From: Mucilaginibacter pedocola
Lineage (GTDB): Bacteria > Bacteroidota > Bacteroidia > Sphingobacteriales > Sphingobacteriaceae
Assembly: GCF_002013915.1 (NCBI RefSeq)
Contig: NZ_MBTF01000023.1
Location: 531,444 to 595,443 of the forward strand
Reading direction: 5' to 3'
Length of the DNA stretch: 64,000 nucleotides
The notes under the pieces are model-generated. The model had not been told where the DNA came from. It worked only from the letters and a program-made list of their open reading frames with translations, and searched no databases. Position 1 is the stretch's first letter; the number at the start of each line of letters is the position of its first letter. The translations under genes were made by a program, and so were the position numbers. Shown here in pieces: positions 33,476 through 41,296 of the stretch.

Positions 33476-34327
33476 ATGGGTGAATATCAATTACAGGTAA
33501 CAATAGATCAGGACTCGGGCTTTTGCTTTGGGGTGGTGTATGCTATTGATATGGCCGAAGAAATATTGGCCGAAGACGGTTATTTATATTGCCTTGGCGA
33601 TATTGTACATAACGATGAAGAGGTTGACCGCCTGAAGGCCCTGGGTCTGCGTATTATTGACCATGCCGACCTGATAGGCCTGCACGATGAAAAGGTACTC
33701 ATCCGCGCCCATGGCGAAGCCCCCGAAACTTACCGTATAGCGCTGGAGAACAACATTACACTTATAGACGCCAGTTGCCCGGTGGTGCTTAAACTGCAAA
33801 ACCGCATAAAAACATCGTACGATAACGACGAGAAGATACTCATTTTTGGTAAGCACGGCCATGCCGAAGTAGTGGGCCTTGAGGGGCAAACCAACGGAAG
33901 TGCGCTGGTTTTTCAGGATATCAGCGAACTGGATAATGCCGAGCTGCCTGCCAACTTTACCTTATACAGCCAAACCACTAAAAGCGTAGCTAAATTTTAC
34001 CAGGTAAAAGAAGAACTGATCAACCGTGGTTACGAGGTAAAAGCCAACGATACCATTTGCCGCCAGGTAAGCAACCGCGATAAGGATCTGCCTGCCTTTG
34101 TGGCCAGGTTTGACAAGATCGTATTTGTATCGGGCAAAAAATCGAGCAATGGCAAGGTGCTTTACGAGGTTTGCCGCAAGCATAACCCCAACACCTACTT
34201 TGTATCGAGCGTGAGCGAGCTGGACAAAAACATGTTCGCCGCGGGCGATAAGGTGGGTATTGCCGGTGCAACATCGAGCCCCATGTGGCTGATGCAGCAG
34301 GTAAAGGCCGAACTGGAAACGTATTAA
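33476..34327 (+). CDS. ispH: 4-hydroxy-3-methylbut-2-enyl diphosphate reductase
   Basis: IspH is the final enzyme of the MEP isoprenoid pathway and makes IPP and DMAPP with a 4Fe-4S cluster. The 283-residue protein has the three cluster cysteines in the family positions: GFCFGV near the start, DASCPVV near residue 100, and DTICRQVSNR near 193. I chose the ATG at 33476, as the TTG nine bases upstream overlaps the -7 element. IspH fits the carotenoid context by supplying C5 units, though it is an essential gene in its own right. Confidence 0.94.
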   Translation: MGEYQLQVTIDQDSGFCFGVVYAIDMAEEILAEDGYLYCLGDIVHNDEEVDRLKALGLRIIDHADLIGLHDEKVLIRAHGEAPETYRIALENNITLIDASCPVVLKLQNRIKTSYDNDEKILIFGKHGHAEVVGLEGQTNGSALVFQDISELDNAELPANFTLYSQTTKSVAKFYQVKEELINRGYEVKANDTICRQVSNRDKDLPAFVARFDKIVFVSGKKSSNGKVLYEVCRKHNPNTYFVSSVSELDKNMFAAGDKVGIAGATSSPMWLMQQVKAELETY

Positions 34328-34336
34328 TTCTTTCCT

Positions 34337-34846
34337 ATGAAAAAGGCGCTGATCATCGTCACCCTTTTCTTATGCGCGTGCGAGGCTCCTAAAACCGCCG
34401 CCGATGAGCTTTACAGAATTGTTGATACCCTAACCGATAAGGAAGGTTACGTAAACACAAAAGGCGATACTGTTATTGCGATGGGCAAGTACCTTATGTG
34501 TTTTACCGATACTTTTAAGGCCTATGCTATAGCTTCTAAACCAAAGGAAGGTTTTGTTGCGATCGACAGAAAGGAAAACGTGTTATTCAAAGTCTTTCCT
34601 TTTGATAATGGCCCCGACGATCCTTCGGAAGGTTATTTCCGCATTAAAGGCGACGATAATAAAATTGGTTTTGCCGACTCTACCGGCAATGTGGTAATTA
34701 GTCCGCAATATGGTTGCGCGTTCTCTTTTGAAAATGGTAGGGCCAAAGTGAGCGATGCTTGCACTACAATTGTCGATGGCGAACACAGCATTTGGAAAAG
34801 CGATAATTGGTACTACATAAACAAAGCCGGCAAGCGCGTTAAATAA
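34337..34846 (+). CDS. Lipoprotein with WG-like repeats
   Basis: The 169-residue protein has a short lipoprotein signal (MKKALIIVTLFLCAC, modified Cys probably residue 15) and at least two WG-like repeats: EGYVNTKGDTVI and KIGFADSTGNVVISPQYG, with a last partial NWYYINKAGKRV. Such beta-hairpin repeats (KYGFIDxxGxxVIxPxY) usually mediate protein contacts. It begins nine bases after ispH. Function unknown. Confidence 0.75.
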   Translation: MKKALIIVTLFLCACEAPKTAADELYRIVDTLTDKEGYVNTKGDTVIAMGKYLMCFTDTFKAYAIASKPKEGFVAIDRKENVLFKVFPFDNGPDDPSEGYFRIKGDDNKIGFADSTGNVVISPQYGCAFSFENGRAKVSDACTTIVDGEHSIWKSDNWYYINKAGKRVK

Positions 34847-34884
34847 GGGAACGGATATTGTACCTTTCAGCATAAAATCATCTT

Positions 34885-35571
34885 TTGCAAAAAATACCAA
34901 CGTATACAGGTTTATTTGTTGCCCTGCTTGTTATAGGGTTGTGGGTAACCTCTATAGTGCTGCTGATGCAATGGCAGGTAAACTTTGCTAACCCATTGCT
35001 TTACCTGTTTATTTTGGTGCAGATGCACTTGTACACCGGGCTGTTTATTACTGCGCACGATGCTATGCATGGCACCATAGCCCCCAATAAAAACATCAAC
35101 AATTTAATAGGGCATATATGCACCATGCTGTATGCAGTTTTTTGGTATCCCAAGCTTTATACCAAACACCACCAGCACCACGATCATGTACATACAGCCA
35201 CCGACCCTGACTACCACGAGGGAGGCTTTTTTGCCTGGTATATGCAGTTCATCCGCAATTACCTTTCGGTTTGGCAAATTGTGGCAATGGCTATTTTATT
35301 CAATGTACTTAAGCTATGGGTACCGCAGGCTAACCTGATATTGTTTTGGGTAGTGCCCTCGTTACTGAGTACGCTGCAACTGTTCTACTTCGGTACTTAT
35401 TTACCACATAAAGGCGAACACGATAACAAACACCAAAGCCGCAGCCTGCCGCGCAACCACGTTTTCGCTTTTTTTAGCTGCTACTTTTTTGGCTATCACT
35501 ACGAACACCATGACGCGCCGTGGGTGCCCTGGTGGAAATTGTGGCGAAGCCCGAGCCCCCCAACCCCCTGA
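34885..35571 (+). CDS. crtW: Beta-carotene ketolase CrtW (fatty-acid desaturase fold)
   Basis: CrtW adds a 4-keto group to a beta-ionone ring. The 228-residue membrane protein has the histidine clusters of the family: HDAMHG, KHHQHHDHVH and the C-terminal FGYHYEHHDAPWVPWW, plus FGTYLPHK, which is typical of CrtW rather than of general desaturases. About four membrane segments are visible. TTG at 34885 is the only plausible start: an in-frame TAA lies 12 bases upstream and the first ATG is inside the first membrane region. The C-terminal PSPPTP and the stop codon come from a CCCCTGAAGGGG repeat. Confidence 0.87.
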   Translation: MQKIPTYTGLFVALLVIGLWVTSIVLLMQWQVNFANPLLYLFILVQMHLYTGLFITAHDAMHGTIAPNKNINNLIGHICTMLYAVFWYPKLYTKHHQHHDHVHTATDPDYHEGGFFAWYMQFIRNYLSVWQIVAMAILFNVLKLWVPQANLILFWVVPSLLSTLQLFYFGTYLPHKGEHDNKHQSRSLPRNHVFAFFSCYFFGYHYEHHDAPWVPWWKLWRSPSPPTP

Positions 35572-35720
35572 AGGGGGAGCAGAAGTTTTAATTTCGAATA
35601 ACGATTTCGAATATCCAATGATGAAGTAGTTAGAACGATATTCGACATTGGGCGTTCGATGTTCAATATTTAAAGCCCCCTTCTCCTGTTCAAGCGCGGA
35701 AGCTTGACTGGGTGGAGGGG
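35553..35720. repeat. CCCCTGAAGGGG repeat with nested heptad arrays
   Basis: The left part is AGCCCCCCAACCCCCTGAAGG and contains the crtW stop. The right part, 35673-35720, has AAAGCCCCCTTCTCC and GGGTGGAGGGGATAGG. Nested between them is an inverted heptad pair: TTCGAAT, AACGATT, TCGAATA, TCCAATG (35593-35620) and TTCGACA, TTGGGCG, TTCGATG, TTCAATA (35641-35668). Confidence 0.65.
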
Positions 35721-35866
35721 ATAGGTATTGTTGCTAATAGAATTAGTAGCAATGCCTGTTAATAGAATGTTTTATGTTAACTTTGTATTTTTATATCTAT
35801 TTGATATATAGTTATTTGTAATAAATTAAATTTGAAATGTGTTAAGTTATGTTAACCTTGGTCGGC

Positions 35867-35979
35867 TCAGGGTGCCAAGCTCAGGTCCCCGGCCTCCTGA
35901 AGGGGTGCAGAAGGTTTATTCATAGAAGTATGACTACTTAACTAATCAAAAGTTCCCCCTTCAGGGGGCGGAGGGGGAA
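35867..35979. repeat. CCCCTGAAGGGG repeat pair upstream of hemH
   Basis: CCGGCCTCCTGAAGGGGTGCAG near 35889-35910 and AGTTCCCCCTTCAGGGGGCGG near 35950-35970 are opposed copies of the same palindromic core. The region between 35721 and 35866 is AT-rich and holds nothing I can name. Confidence 0.55.
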
Positions 35980-36043
35980 AATGATCCTCATCATCTTTTT
36001 GTAATTTGTCCCCTGCCAAATGTGTTAAGGGGTTAATTTATCG

Positions 36044-36051
36044 TACTTTTG
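36044..36051 (+). promoter_or_regulatory. -7 element for hemH
   Basis: TACTTTTG matches TAnnTTTG and lies 12 bases before the hemH ATG at 36064. A weak TGTG occupies the -33 position. Confidence 0.45.
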
Positions 36052-36063
36052 CGCTCTCAAATT

Positions 36064-37086
36064 ATGGCTAAAAAAGGCGTTTTACTCGTAAACTTAGGCA
36101 CACCGGATAGTCCGTCGACTGCAGACGTACGCAAATACCTCGACGAATTTTTAATGGACCCACGGGTTATTGACGTTAACCCCGTACTGCGTACCTTTTT
36201 GGTGAAAACCATTATCGTACCTTTCCGTGCGCCGAAGTCAGCCAAATTGTATCGTGCCATTTGGGACGAGAAAACAGGCTCGCCGCTTAAGCACTACAGT
36301 ATTTTGCAGCAGCAATTGTTACAGCAGCGCCTGGGTGATGGCTATATAGTAGAACTGGCCATGCGCTACCAAAACCCTTCTATCGAATCGGCTTTGCAGA
36401 AACTGAAAGAAGCTTTGGTGAGTGATATACAGGTGATCGCCCTGTTTCCGCAATATGCTTCGGCAAGTACCGGATCGGTACACGAGAAGGTGATGCGTAT
36501 TGTAAAAGAATGGCAAACCGTACCTAATATCACATTCAGCAATTCGTTCCATGATAACGAACTGATGATAGAAACCTTTGCCGACAATGCTGCCAAACAC
36601 CGGCCCGAAACTTACGACCACGTGCTGTTCAGTTTCCACGGCCTGCCGCAACGCCAGCTAAAAAAATGCGACCATACCGGCAGCTACTGCCTGCAAACAA
36701 GCGGCTGCTGCGACACGCTGAACGATACCAATAAATTTTGCTATTCGGCACAATCATACGATACGGCACGCCTTATTGCCGAAAAAATGAACCTGCCGAA
36801 GAATAAATACACCGTGTGTTTCCAAAGCCGCCTCGGCAGCGACCCTTGGGTACAACCTTACACCAGCGAGGTAATTAAGCAGATGGCCGAGCAAGGGCAC
36901 AAACGCCTGCTGGTATTTTGCCCCGCCTTTGTGGCCGACTGCCTGGAAACTGTTTACGAAGTAACCACCGAGTATGGCGACGAATTTAAAGCCCTCGGCG
37001 GCGAGCACGTTCAACTGGTAGAAAGCCTTAACGCCGAACCGAAGTGGATAGATGCGCTGGAGAAAATGGTTAGCCCAGCCCCCTAA
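36064..37086 (+). CDS. hemH: Ferrochelatase
   Basis: HemH inserts Fe2+ into protoporphyrin (or coproporphyrin) in haem synthesis. The 340-residue protein has VLLVNLGTPDSPS at the N-terminus and catalytic His192 in FSFHGLP. A cysteine-rich insert follows (Cys202, 209, 215, 216 and 226), in the region where some bacterial ferrochelatases bind an internal 2Fe-2S cluster. The distal Glu region DCLETVYEVTTEY is intact. The C-terminal SPAP and TAA come from a CCCCTAACCCC repeat. A perfect hairpin follows. Confidence 0.92.
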   Translation: MAKKGVLLVNLGTPDSPSTADVRKYLDEFLMDPRVIDVNPVLRTFLVKTIIVPFRAPKSAKLYRAIWDEKTGSPLKHYSILQQQLLQQRLGDGYIVELAMRYQNPSIESALQKLKEALVSDIQVIALFPQYASASTGSVHEKVMRIVKEWQTVPNITFSNSFHDNELMIETFADNAAKHRPETYDHVLFSFHGLPQRQLKKCDHTGSYCLQTSGCCDTLNDTNKFCYSAQSYDTARLIAEKMNLPKNKYTVCFQSRLGSDPWVQPYTSEVIKQMAEQGHKRLLVFCPAFVADCLETVYEVTTEYGDEFKALGGEHVQLVESLNAEPKWIDALEKMVSPAP

Positions 37087-37230
37087 CCCCCTGAAGGGGG
37101 AACCGAATTTAGTTCTCGGAACAAGTAGGAAAACAACATAAACGAACAACGCCCTCCGATCTACCGGAGGGCGTTGTTCGTTATGCACTTCGAAAGCTCC
37201 TCCGCTAACCAGCGGAGGCGGCGGGGGCTT
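37072..37230. repeat. CCCCTGAAGGGG repeat spanning hemH and crtD ends
   Basis: AGCCCAGCCCCCTAACCCCC with CTGAAGGGGG lies at the hemH end, and CTCCTCCGCTAACCAGCGGAGG with GGCGGGGGCT at the crtD end. Stop codons of both convergent genes lie in the repeat ends: TAA at 37084-37086 for hemH, and TAG on the minus strand at 37205-37207 for crtD. Confidence 0.65.
37143..37180. terminator. 16-bp perfect hairpin between hemH and crtD
   Basis: CGAACAACGCCCTCCG (37143-37158) and CGGAGGGCGTTGTTCG (37165-37180) pair perfectly around ATCTAC. It is symmetric and could end both convergent transcripts, though T-runs are weak. Confidence 0.65.
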
Positions 37231-38689
37231 CACTCACTATCTTCGCCGATAACAAACACAACGGAATCCCTCCGCCCGGATGCACGCTACCACCGCAGAA
37301 ATACAGCCCTTTTACTTTTGATGAACTATTGGCGTGCCTTAAAAAAGCGGCAAAGCGGTCGTTAGATGCTGTGCCGTAAATAGAGCCTTTGTACGATGAT
37401 GTTTTAGCCTCGATACTTCGCGGGTCTAAAATGCTTTCGCATTCTATTAGCGCGGCAATATCTTCTCTCAATATTTCCGATAGTTTTTTCAGGATATTGG
37501 CGCGAGCATCAGCTATCAGCTTATCCCAATCCTGCCCGGTATTGGCGGGTACGTTGATCATCACGAACCAGTTCTCGTGCCCTGGGGGGGCATCGTCGGA
37601 TTTTAGTTTCGAACTGATATTGATGTATACCGTTGGGTCGCGGTAAATGTCTTGTTCTTGCCAAATGTGTTCAAACTCTGCCCGGTAATCGGCACTGAAG
37701 AATATGTTGTGCAGGCCGAGTGCTGGAAAACTCTTTTTTATACCCCAGTAAAATATCAATGCTGAGCTACTCCGTTCGCGCAATAATGTTTTTTCAGGAT
37801 GCAGTTCGGGATGTTTGTTGAGCATGGTTTTGTACGTATGCCATACATCCATGTTAGATACCACTAAGTCGCCTGTAATATGCTCGCCGTTTGCTCTGAC
37901 ACCCTTGGCAATGCCGTTTATAACTACAACTTCATTTACACGCGTGTTGTACCTGAACTTCACGCCCAATTCCTCCGCCAGTTTTACCAATGCCTGCGTA
38001 ATGGCATGCATGCCACCCTCGGGGAAGTAAGCGCCAAAATGATGTTCGAGGTGGGGAATAACGTTCAGCGTAGCCGGTGCCTGGTATGGGTTTGACCCAT
38101 TATAGGTAGCATACCTGTCGAAGAATTGCACCACACGCTCATCTTTAAAAAATGTACTGTTGGCCTTATGCATACTGCGCATAGCATCTATCTTCGGCAG
38201 CTTAAATACCGAGCGCAGGGTGTCCCATCGCAAATAAGTCTGCAAGCGATGCAGCGAGCGTTCTAAAAAAACGTGGTTAGTAATGGTATAAATATCGCGG
38301 CTGTTGGCCAGGTATTTCAGGATGTTGGCTACGGGTTCGCCGGTACTGCGGTTCAGCTCTGCCGCAAATTGTTGGGTATCGGCGTAGGCTTTAATACGGG
38401 TGCCATCCTCATAAAAGTAATTGCAAACTACATCCAGTTTTTGGTAGCGGAAGTAGTCCGCCGGGGTTTTGCCTGCCAGTTCAAAAAGCTCGTCCACATA
38501 TTGCGGCATGGTAAAGAGGCTTGGGCCGGCATCAAAGCGGTAACCGTTCTGTTCAATTTCGGATAGTTTGCCGCCGGGGTAGCTGTTCGCCTCAAATACC
38601 TCAACGGCATAGCCTTTTATAGCTAAACGGATGGCTGTTGCTATACCAGCTACACCGGCACCTATGATGATAGCTTTTTTGGCAGGCAT
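37205..38689 (-). CDS. CrtI/CrtD-type carotenoid desaturase
   Basis: The 494-residue flavoprotein belongs to the phytoene-desaturase superfamily. The N-terminal FAD site is IIIGAGVAGIATAIRLA with EVFEANSYPGGKLSE, and the C-terminal family motif is GLYFCGGSVHPGGGIPLCLLSAK. With CruF nearby, a 1-hydroxycarotenoid 3,4-desaturase (CrtD) is the best reading, but phytoene desaturase (CrtI) cannot be excluded and no crtB neighbour is present. Its ATG overlaps the LysR-gene stop by one base (TAATG). The last residues PAASAG are encoded by a dispersed repeat. Confidence 0.85.
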   Translation of the reverse strand: MPAKKAIIIGAGVAGIATAIRLAIKGYAVEVFEANSYPGGKLSEIEQNGYRFDAGPSLFTMPQYVDELFELAGKTPADYFRYQKLDVVCNYFYEDGTRIKAYADTQQFAAELNRSTGEPVANILKYLANSRDIYTITNHVFLERSLHRLQTYLRWDTLRSVFKLPKIDAMRSMHKANSTFFKDERVVQFFDRYATYNGSNPYQAPATLNVIPHLEHHFGAYFPEGGMHAITQALVKLAEELGVKFRYNTRVNEVVVINGIAKGVRANGEHITGDLVVSNMDVWHTYKTMLNKHPELHPEKTLLRERSSSALIFYWGIKKSFPALGLHNIFFSADYRAEFEHIWQEQDIYRDPTVYINISSKLKSDDAPPGHENWFVMINVPANTGQDWDKLIADARANILKKLSEILREDIAALIECESILDPRSIEAKTSSYKGSIYGTASNDRFAAFLRHANSSSKVKGLYFCGGSVHPGGGIPLCLLSAKIVSEAPAASAG

Positions 38690-39600
38690 TAAAACGACTT
38701 TCCGTTGGCCACGTGCATGGCGGCGTAATTAATAAAGTTACCGGTGAGCCCGTTATCCTCGGTGCCTTTGCGGCGGATGAAATAGAAATCGCGGGTTATC
38801 TTTAAGCCTTCGATAGGCACTTCCACCAGGTCGCCCTCTGCCAGTTGGCGGATGATGGAAGGGCGGGGCATAAAGCCAAGACAGGTATCGGCCAGCAAAA
38901 AATTCTTCAAAGCTTCGGTACCACCCAGGCGTATTTTCACCAGCAGGTCGGCAGGTTTTATATTGAGCGAACCTATCGACTTTAGCAGCGCGTTCAGCGT
39001 ACCCGAGCCGCGTTCGCGCAGGGCCAAAGGTGTTTTTACAAATTGTTTCAGGCTAAGCGATCTGCCCGCCAGCGGGCTTTTGGCAGAGCAAACGGGAATA
39101 ACCTCGTCGCTCATAAAGTGGGTGTAGGAAACGGTAGTCAGTTTGCTGTCGGCCTCAATAATACCCAGGTCCACCTCGTGGTTCAGCAGGGCATTCAGAA
39201 TATATTCCGAATTGCGGTTAACCAGCTGCACACCCAAATTGGCATACTCGCGCTGAAAACCCGATAGAATGGATGGCAAAATATACAAGGCAATAGTAGT
39301 ACTTGCCCCCAGGCGCAGGTGGCCAGCGGCACTGGCAGCATTGCCGAGAATGCTAAGATCGTACTCTATCTTACGTTCTATCTCGGTGGCTTCTTTTAGG
39401 TAAGTGTTCAGCTTAATACCCGCTTCTGTAAGCAAAATGGTATTACCCTTCCGCTCGAACAGAGGAACTTTATACTGGTCTTCCAAGGCCTTTACGTGTT
39501 TGCTGATGGCCGGCTGCGTAATAAACAGCACCTGCGCGGCCTTGCTGAAGCTAAGGTTAGCAGCAACTTCCATAAAAACACGGTGGGCGAACGAGATCAT
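38689..39600 (-). CDS. LysR-family transcriptional regulator
   Basis: The 303-residue protein has the LysR N-terminal helix-turn-helix (ANLSFSKAAQVLFITQPAIS, residues about 13-32, then KHVKALED) and a C-terminal effector-binding domain from about residue 90. It sits between two secreted-protein genes and the carotenoid desaturase, overlapping both neighbours by one to four bases. LysR genes usually diverge from their targets; this one is inside the operon, so autoregulation of desaturase expression is possible. Confidence 0.9.
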   Translation of the reverse strand: MISFAHRVFMEVAANLSFSKAAQVLFITQPAISKHVKALEDQYKVPLFERKGNTILLTEAGIKLNTYLKEATEIERKIEYDLSILGNAASAAGHLRLGASTTIALYILPSILSGFQREYANLGVQLVNRNSEYILNALLNHEVDLGIIEADSKLTTVSYTHFMSDEVIPVCSAKSPLAGRSLSLKQFVKTPLALRERGSGTLNALLKSIGSLNIKPADLLVKIRLGGTEALKNFLLADTCLGFMPRPSIIRQLAEGDLVEVPIEGLKITRDFYFIRRKGTEDNGLTGNFINYAAMHVANGKSF

Positions 39601-40385
39601 TTGGCTAAGTTAACCACTTTCTCAAAATACTGCCCCGTGAATTTGTAGGTGATGAAATTTTTGGTTATCCGCCCTTCGGCAGTAACTAAAGGGAGCTTTA
39701 TGGTTCGTGTTCTGCTATCGTAACTTAACCGAGGCTGTTCGGATATGCCATTATTGACCGAGGCACTAAGATCGGACTCAACATGCAAGCTATTATTTAG
39801 GCCGCTTTCGGTTTTAATAAGTTTTGCATCAGTATCAAGTTTTGCTTGCGTTATCGCGAAAACTTTTACCCCCTGCACAATGTAAGCACTTGATAACATT
39901 GCGGTATTAAGCCCTAAGTAATAAGTTGTTTTGCCTGCTTTAATGTTGTGTAAACCGGAGTAGAAAGGTTCATATCCGTTCGGGTCGGTTATCAAAGCGA
40001 TGGACTTTGTGCCGGCGCCGGACCTGTATTGAACAATGTTTTTGTATTTACGCATAGTGCCGCCAAGCCCGGTATCCCAGGAGTATATCCTTAGCGCCCC
40101 ATCTTCACAAGTAGCTATCCTTAAACCCGAATTTGCCAAGGACTTGAATGGCTGGCTTATAGTGCCCGGGTACTTACCGGTGATAGACAATAATTGTGCG
40201 GCGAACTGATCATTCGCAAGTATAAGTGAGTCATCGGCGCCTGCATAGCTCCTTTTTTTATCCCAATAAGCGATCTTGTTGAAAGCCTTGTTTAATTTGG
40301 ATTCGATGGCCGCGGCGTTTTGAGCAGATGCCTCGGTTGGTGCCATCCAAAAAACACAGGATAGTATAAGCAGGCCTCTTTTCAT
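39597..40385 (-). CDS. Secreted protein, tandem paralogue B
   Basis: The 262-residue protein has a signal peptide (MKRGLLILSCVFWMAPTEASAQ). It is clearly paralogous to the preceding gene: both share a helical start (AIExxLxKxFxKIxYWDxK), a central RIYSWD, TYYLG, GVKVFAI, and the C-terminal ITYKFTGQYFEKVV. I do not recognise the family. The gene overlaps its paralogue and the LysR gene by four bases each (ATGA), so all are translated from one mRNA. Confidence 0.7.
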   Translation of the reverse strand: MKRGLLILSCVFWMAPTEASAQNAAAIESKLNKAFNKIAYWDKKRSYAGADDSLILANDQFAAQLLSITGKYPGTISQPFKSLANSGLRIATCEDGALRIYSWDTGLGGTMRKYKNIVQYRSGAGTKSIALITDPNGYEPFYSGLHNIKAGKTTYYLGLNTAMLSSAYIVQGVKVFAITQAKLDTDAKLIKTESGLNNSLHVESDLSASVNNGISEQPRLSYDSRTRTIKLPLVTAEGRITKNFITYKFTGQYFEKVVNLAK

Positions 40386-41164
40386 TTGCTAACCACTTTC
40401 TCAAAATACTGGCCGGTGAATTTGTAGGTGATAAACTTTTTGGTGACGTTGCCGTCTTTTGTTACCAACGGGATTTTGATGGTCTGGGTGATGGAGTCAA
40501 AAGTGATGGTCGGACGTTCTTCAAAAGGAATATTTACAACCGAACCGAAGTCATATTCATAAGATATTTCGTTGCGAAGCCCGGATGTTGTTTTTAAAAG
40601 TTTGATCTTGTTGTTTAAACTACCATTTTCAATAGCAAATACCTTAACTCCTGTGCCCGCATATTTCGAAGACTCGATGAAACCATAAATACCCAGATAA
40701 TAGGTTTTATTAACGGCTTTTAATGTATAAATAGTTGTGTAATAAGTGCCGGCGGACGAATCACTAAGGAGCACCGATCTCGTTTTATTCCCGGTTTTGT
40801 ATTGCATTACATTGGCGAAATACCGTTGAGTTCCACCGGTGAGGTCATCCCAACTATAAATTCTGAAAAGCCCATCAGCAGACGTAGCTATATCCAGGTT
40901 TTCCTTCTTTAATAACTCAAATGGTGAAGCTATAGTTGAAGGATACTTATGCGTGTAAGTTTGAAGCTTCTTACCAAATCTATCGTTAGCGGCCTCAAGC
41001 GAATCGCTTGCATCTGCGTCACCCCCACGTTGCTTCTGGTCCCAGTATTCAATTTTTTTGAATGACTTTAAAAGGTCGGCTTCAATAGCTTGAAGTGTTT
41101 GGGCGAAATTGGTTTTAACTGCTAAAATGCAGCAGGCGAGCAGTAATATCTTGAGGGCTTTCAT
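40382..41164 (-). CDS. Secreted protein, tandem paralogue A
   Basis: The 260-residue product begins with a signal peptide (MKALKILLLACCILAVKTNFAQ). It resembles the next gene along its whole length (see shared blocks there), so the pair arose by tandem duplication. The mature domain looks beta-rich with regular FxVxxI strands and lacks conserved Cys or metal motifs. As the first gene of the four-gene operon that includes LysR and the carotenoid desaturase, it may report envelope state, but this is speculation. Confidence 0.68.
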   Translation of the reverse strand: MKALKILLLACCILAVKTNFAQTLQAIEADLLKSFKKIEYWDQKQRGGDADASDSLEAANDRFGKKLQTYTHKYPSTIASPFELLKKENLDIATSADGLFRIYSWDDLTGGTQRYFANVMQYKTGNKTRSVLLSDSSAGTYYTTIYTLKAVNKTYYLGIYGFIESSKYAGTGVKVFAIENGSLNNKIKLLKTTSGLRNEISYEYDFGSVVNIPFEERPTITFDSITQTIKIPLVTKDGNVTKKFITYKFTGQYFEKVVSK

Positions 41165-41227
41165 TGGAAATATTGATGCATAAAAATAGGGATCATCTTT
41201 CGAAAATCCCTATTCATTTTATTTGCC

Positions 41228-41291
41228 GTAGAGACGCGATACTTCGCGTCTCTGCTTTGCACATGGAAGACGCGAAGTGTCGCGTCTCTAC
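41228..41291. repeat. GTAGAGACGCGATAC inverted-repeat element, copy 2
   Basis: GTAGAGACGCGATACTTCGC and GCGAAGTGTCGCGTCTCTAC are near-perfect inverted arms with about 20 bases between. It has the same ends as 29216-29321 but a shorter centre. Confidence 0.75.
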
Positions 41292-41296
41292 ATTTA

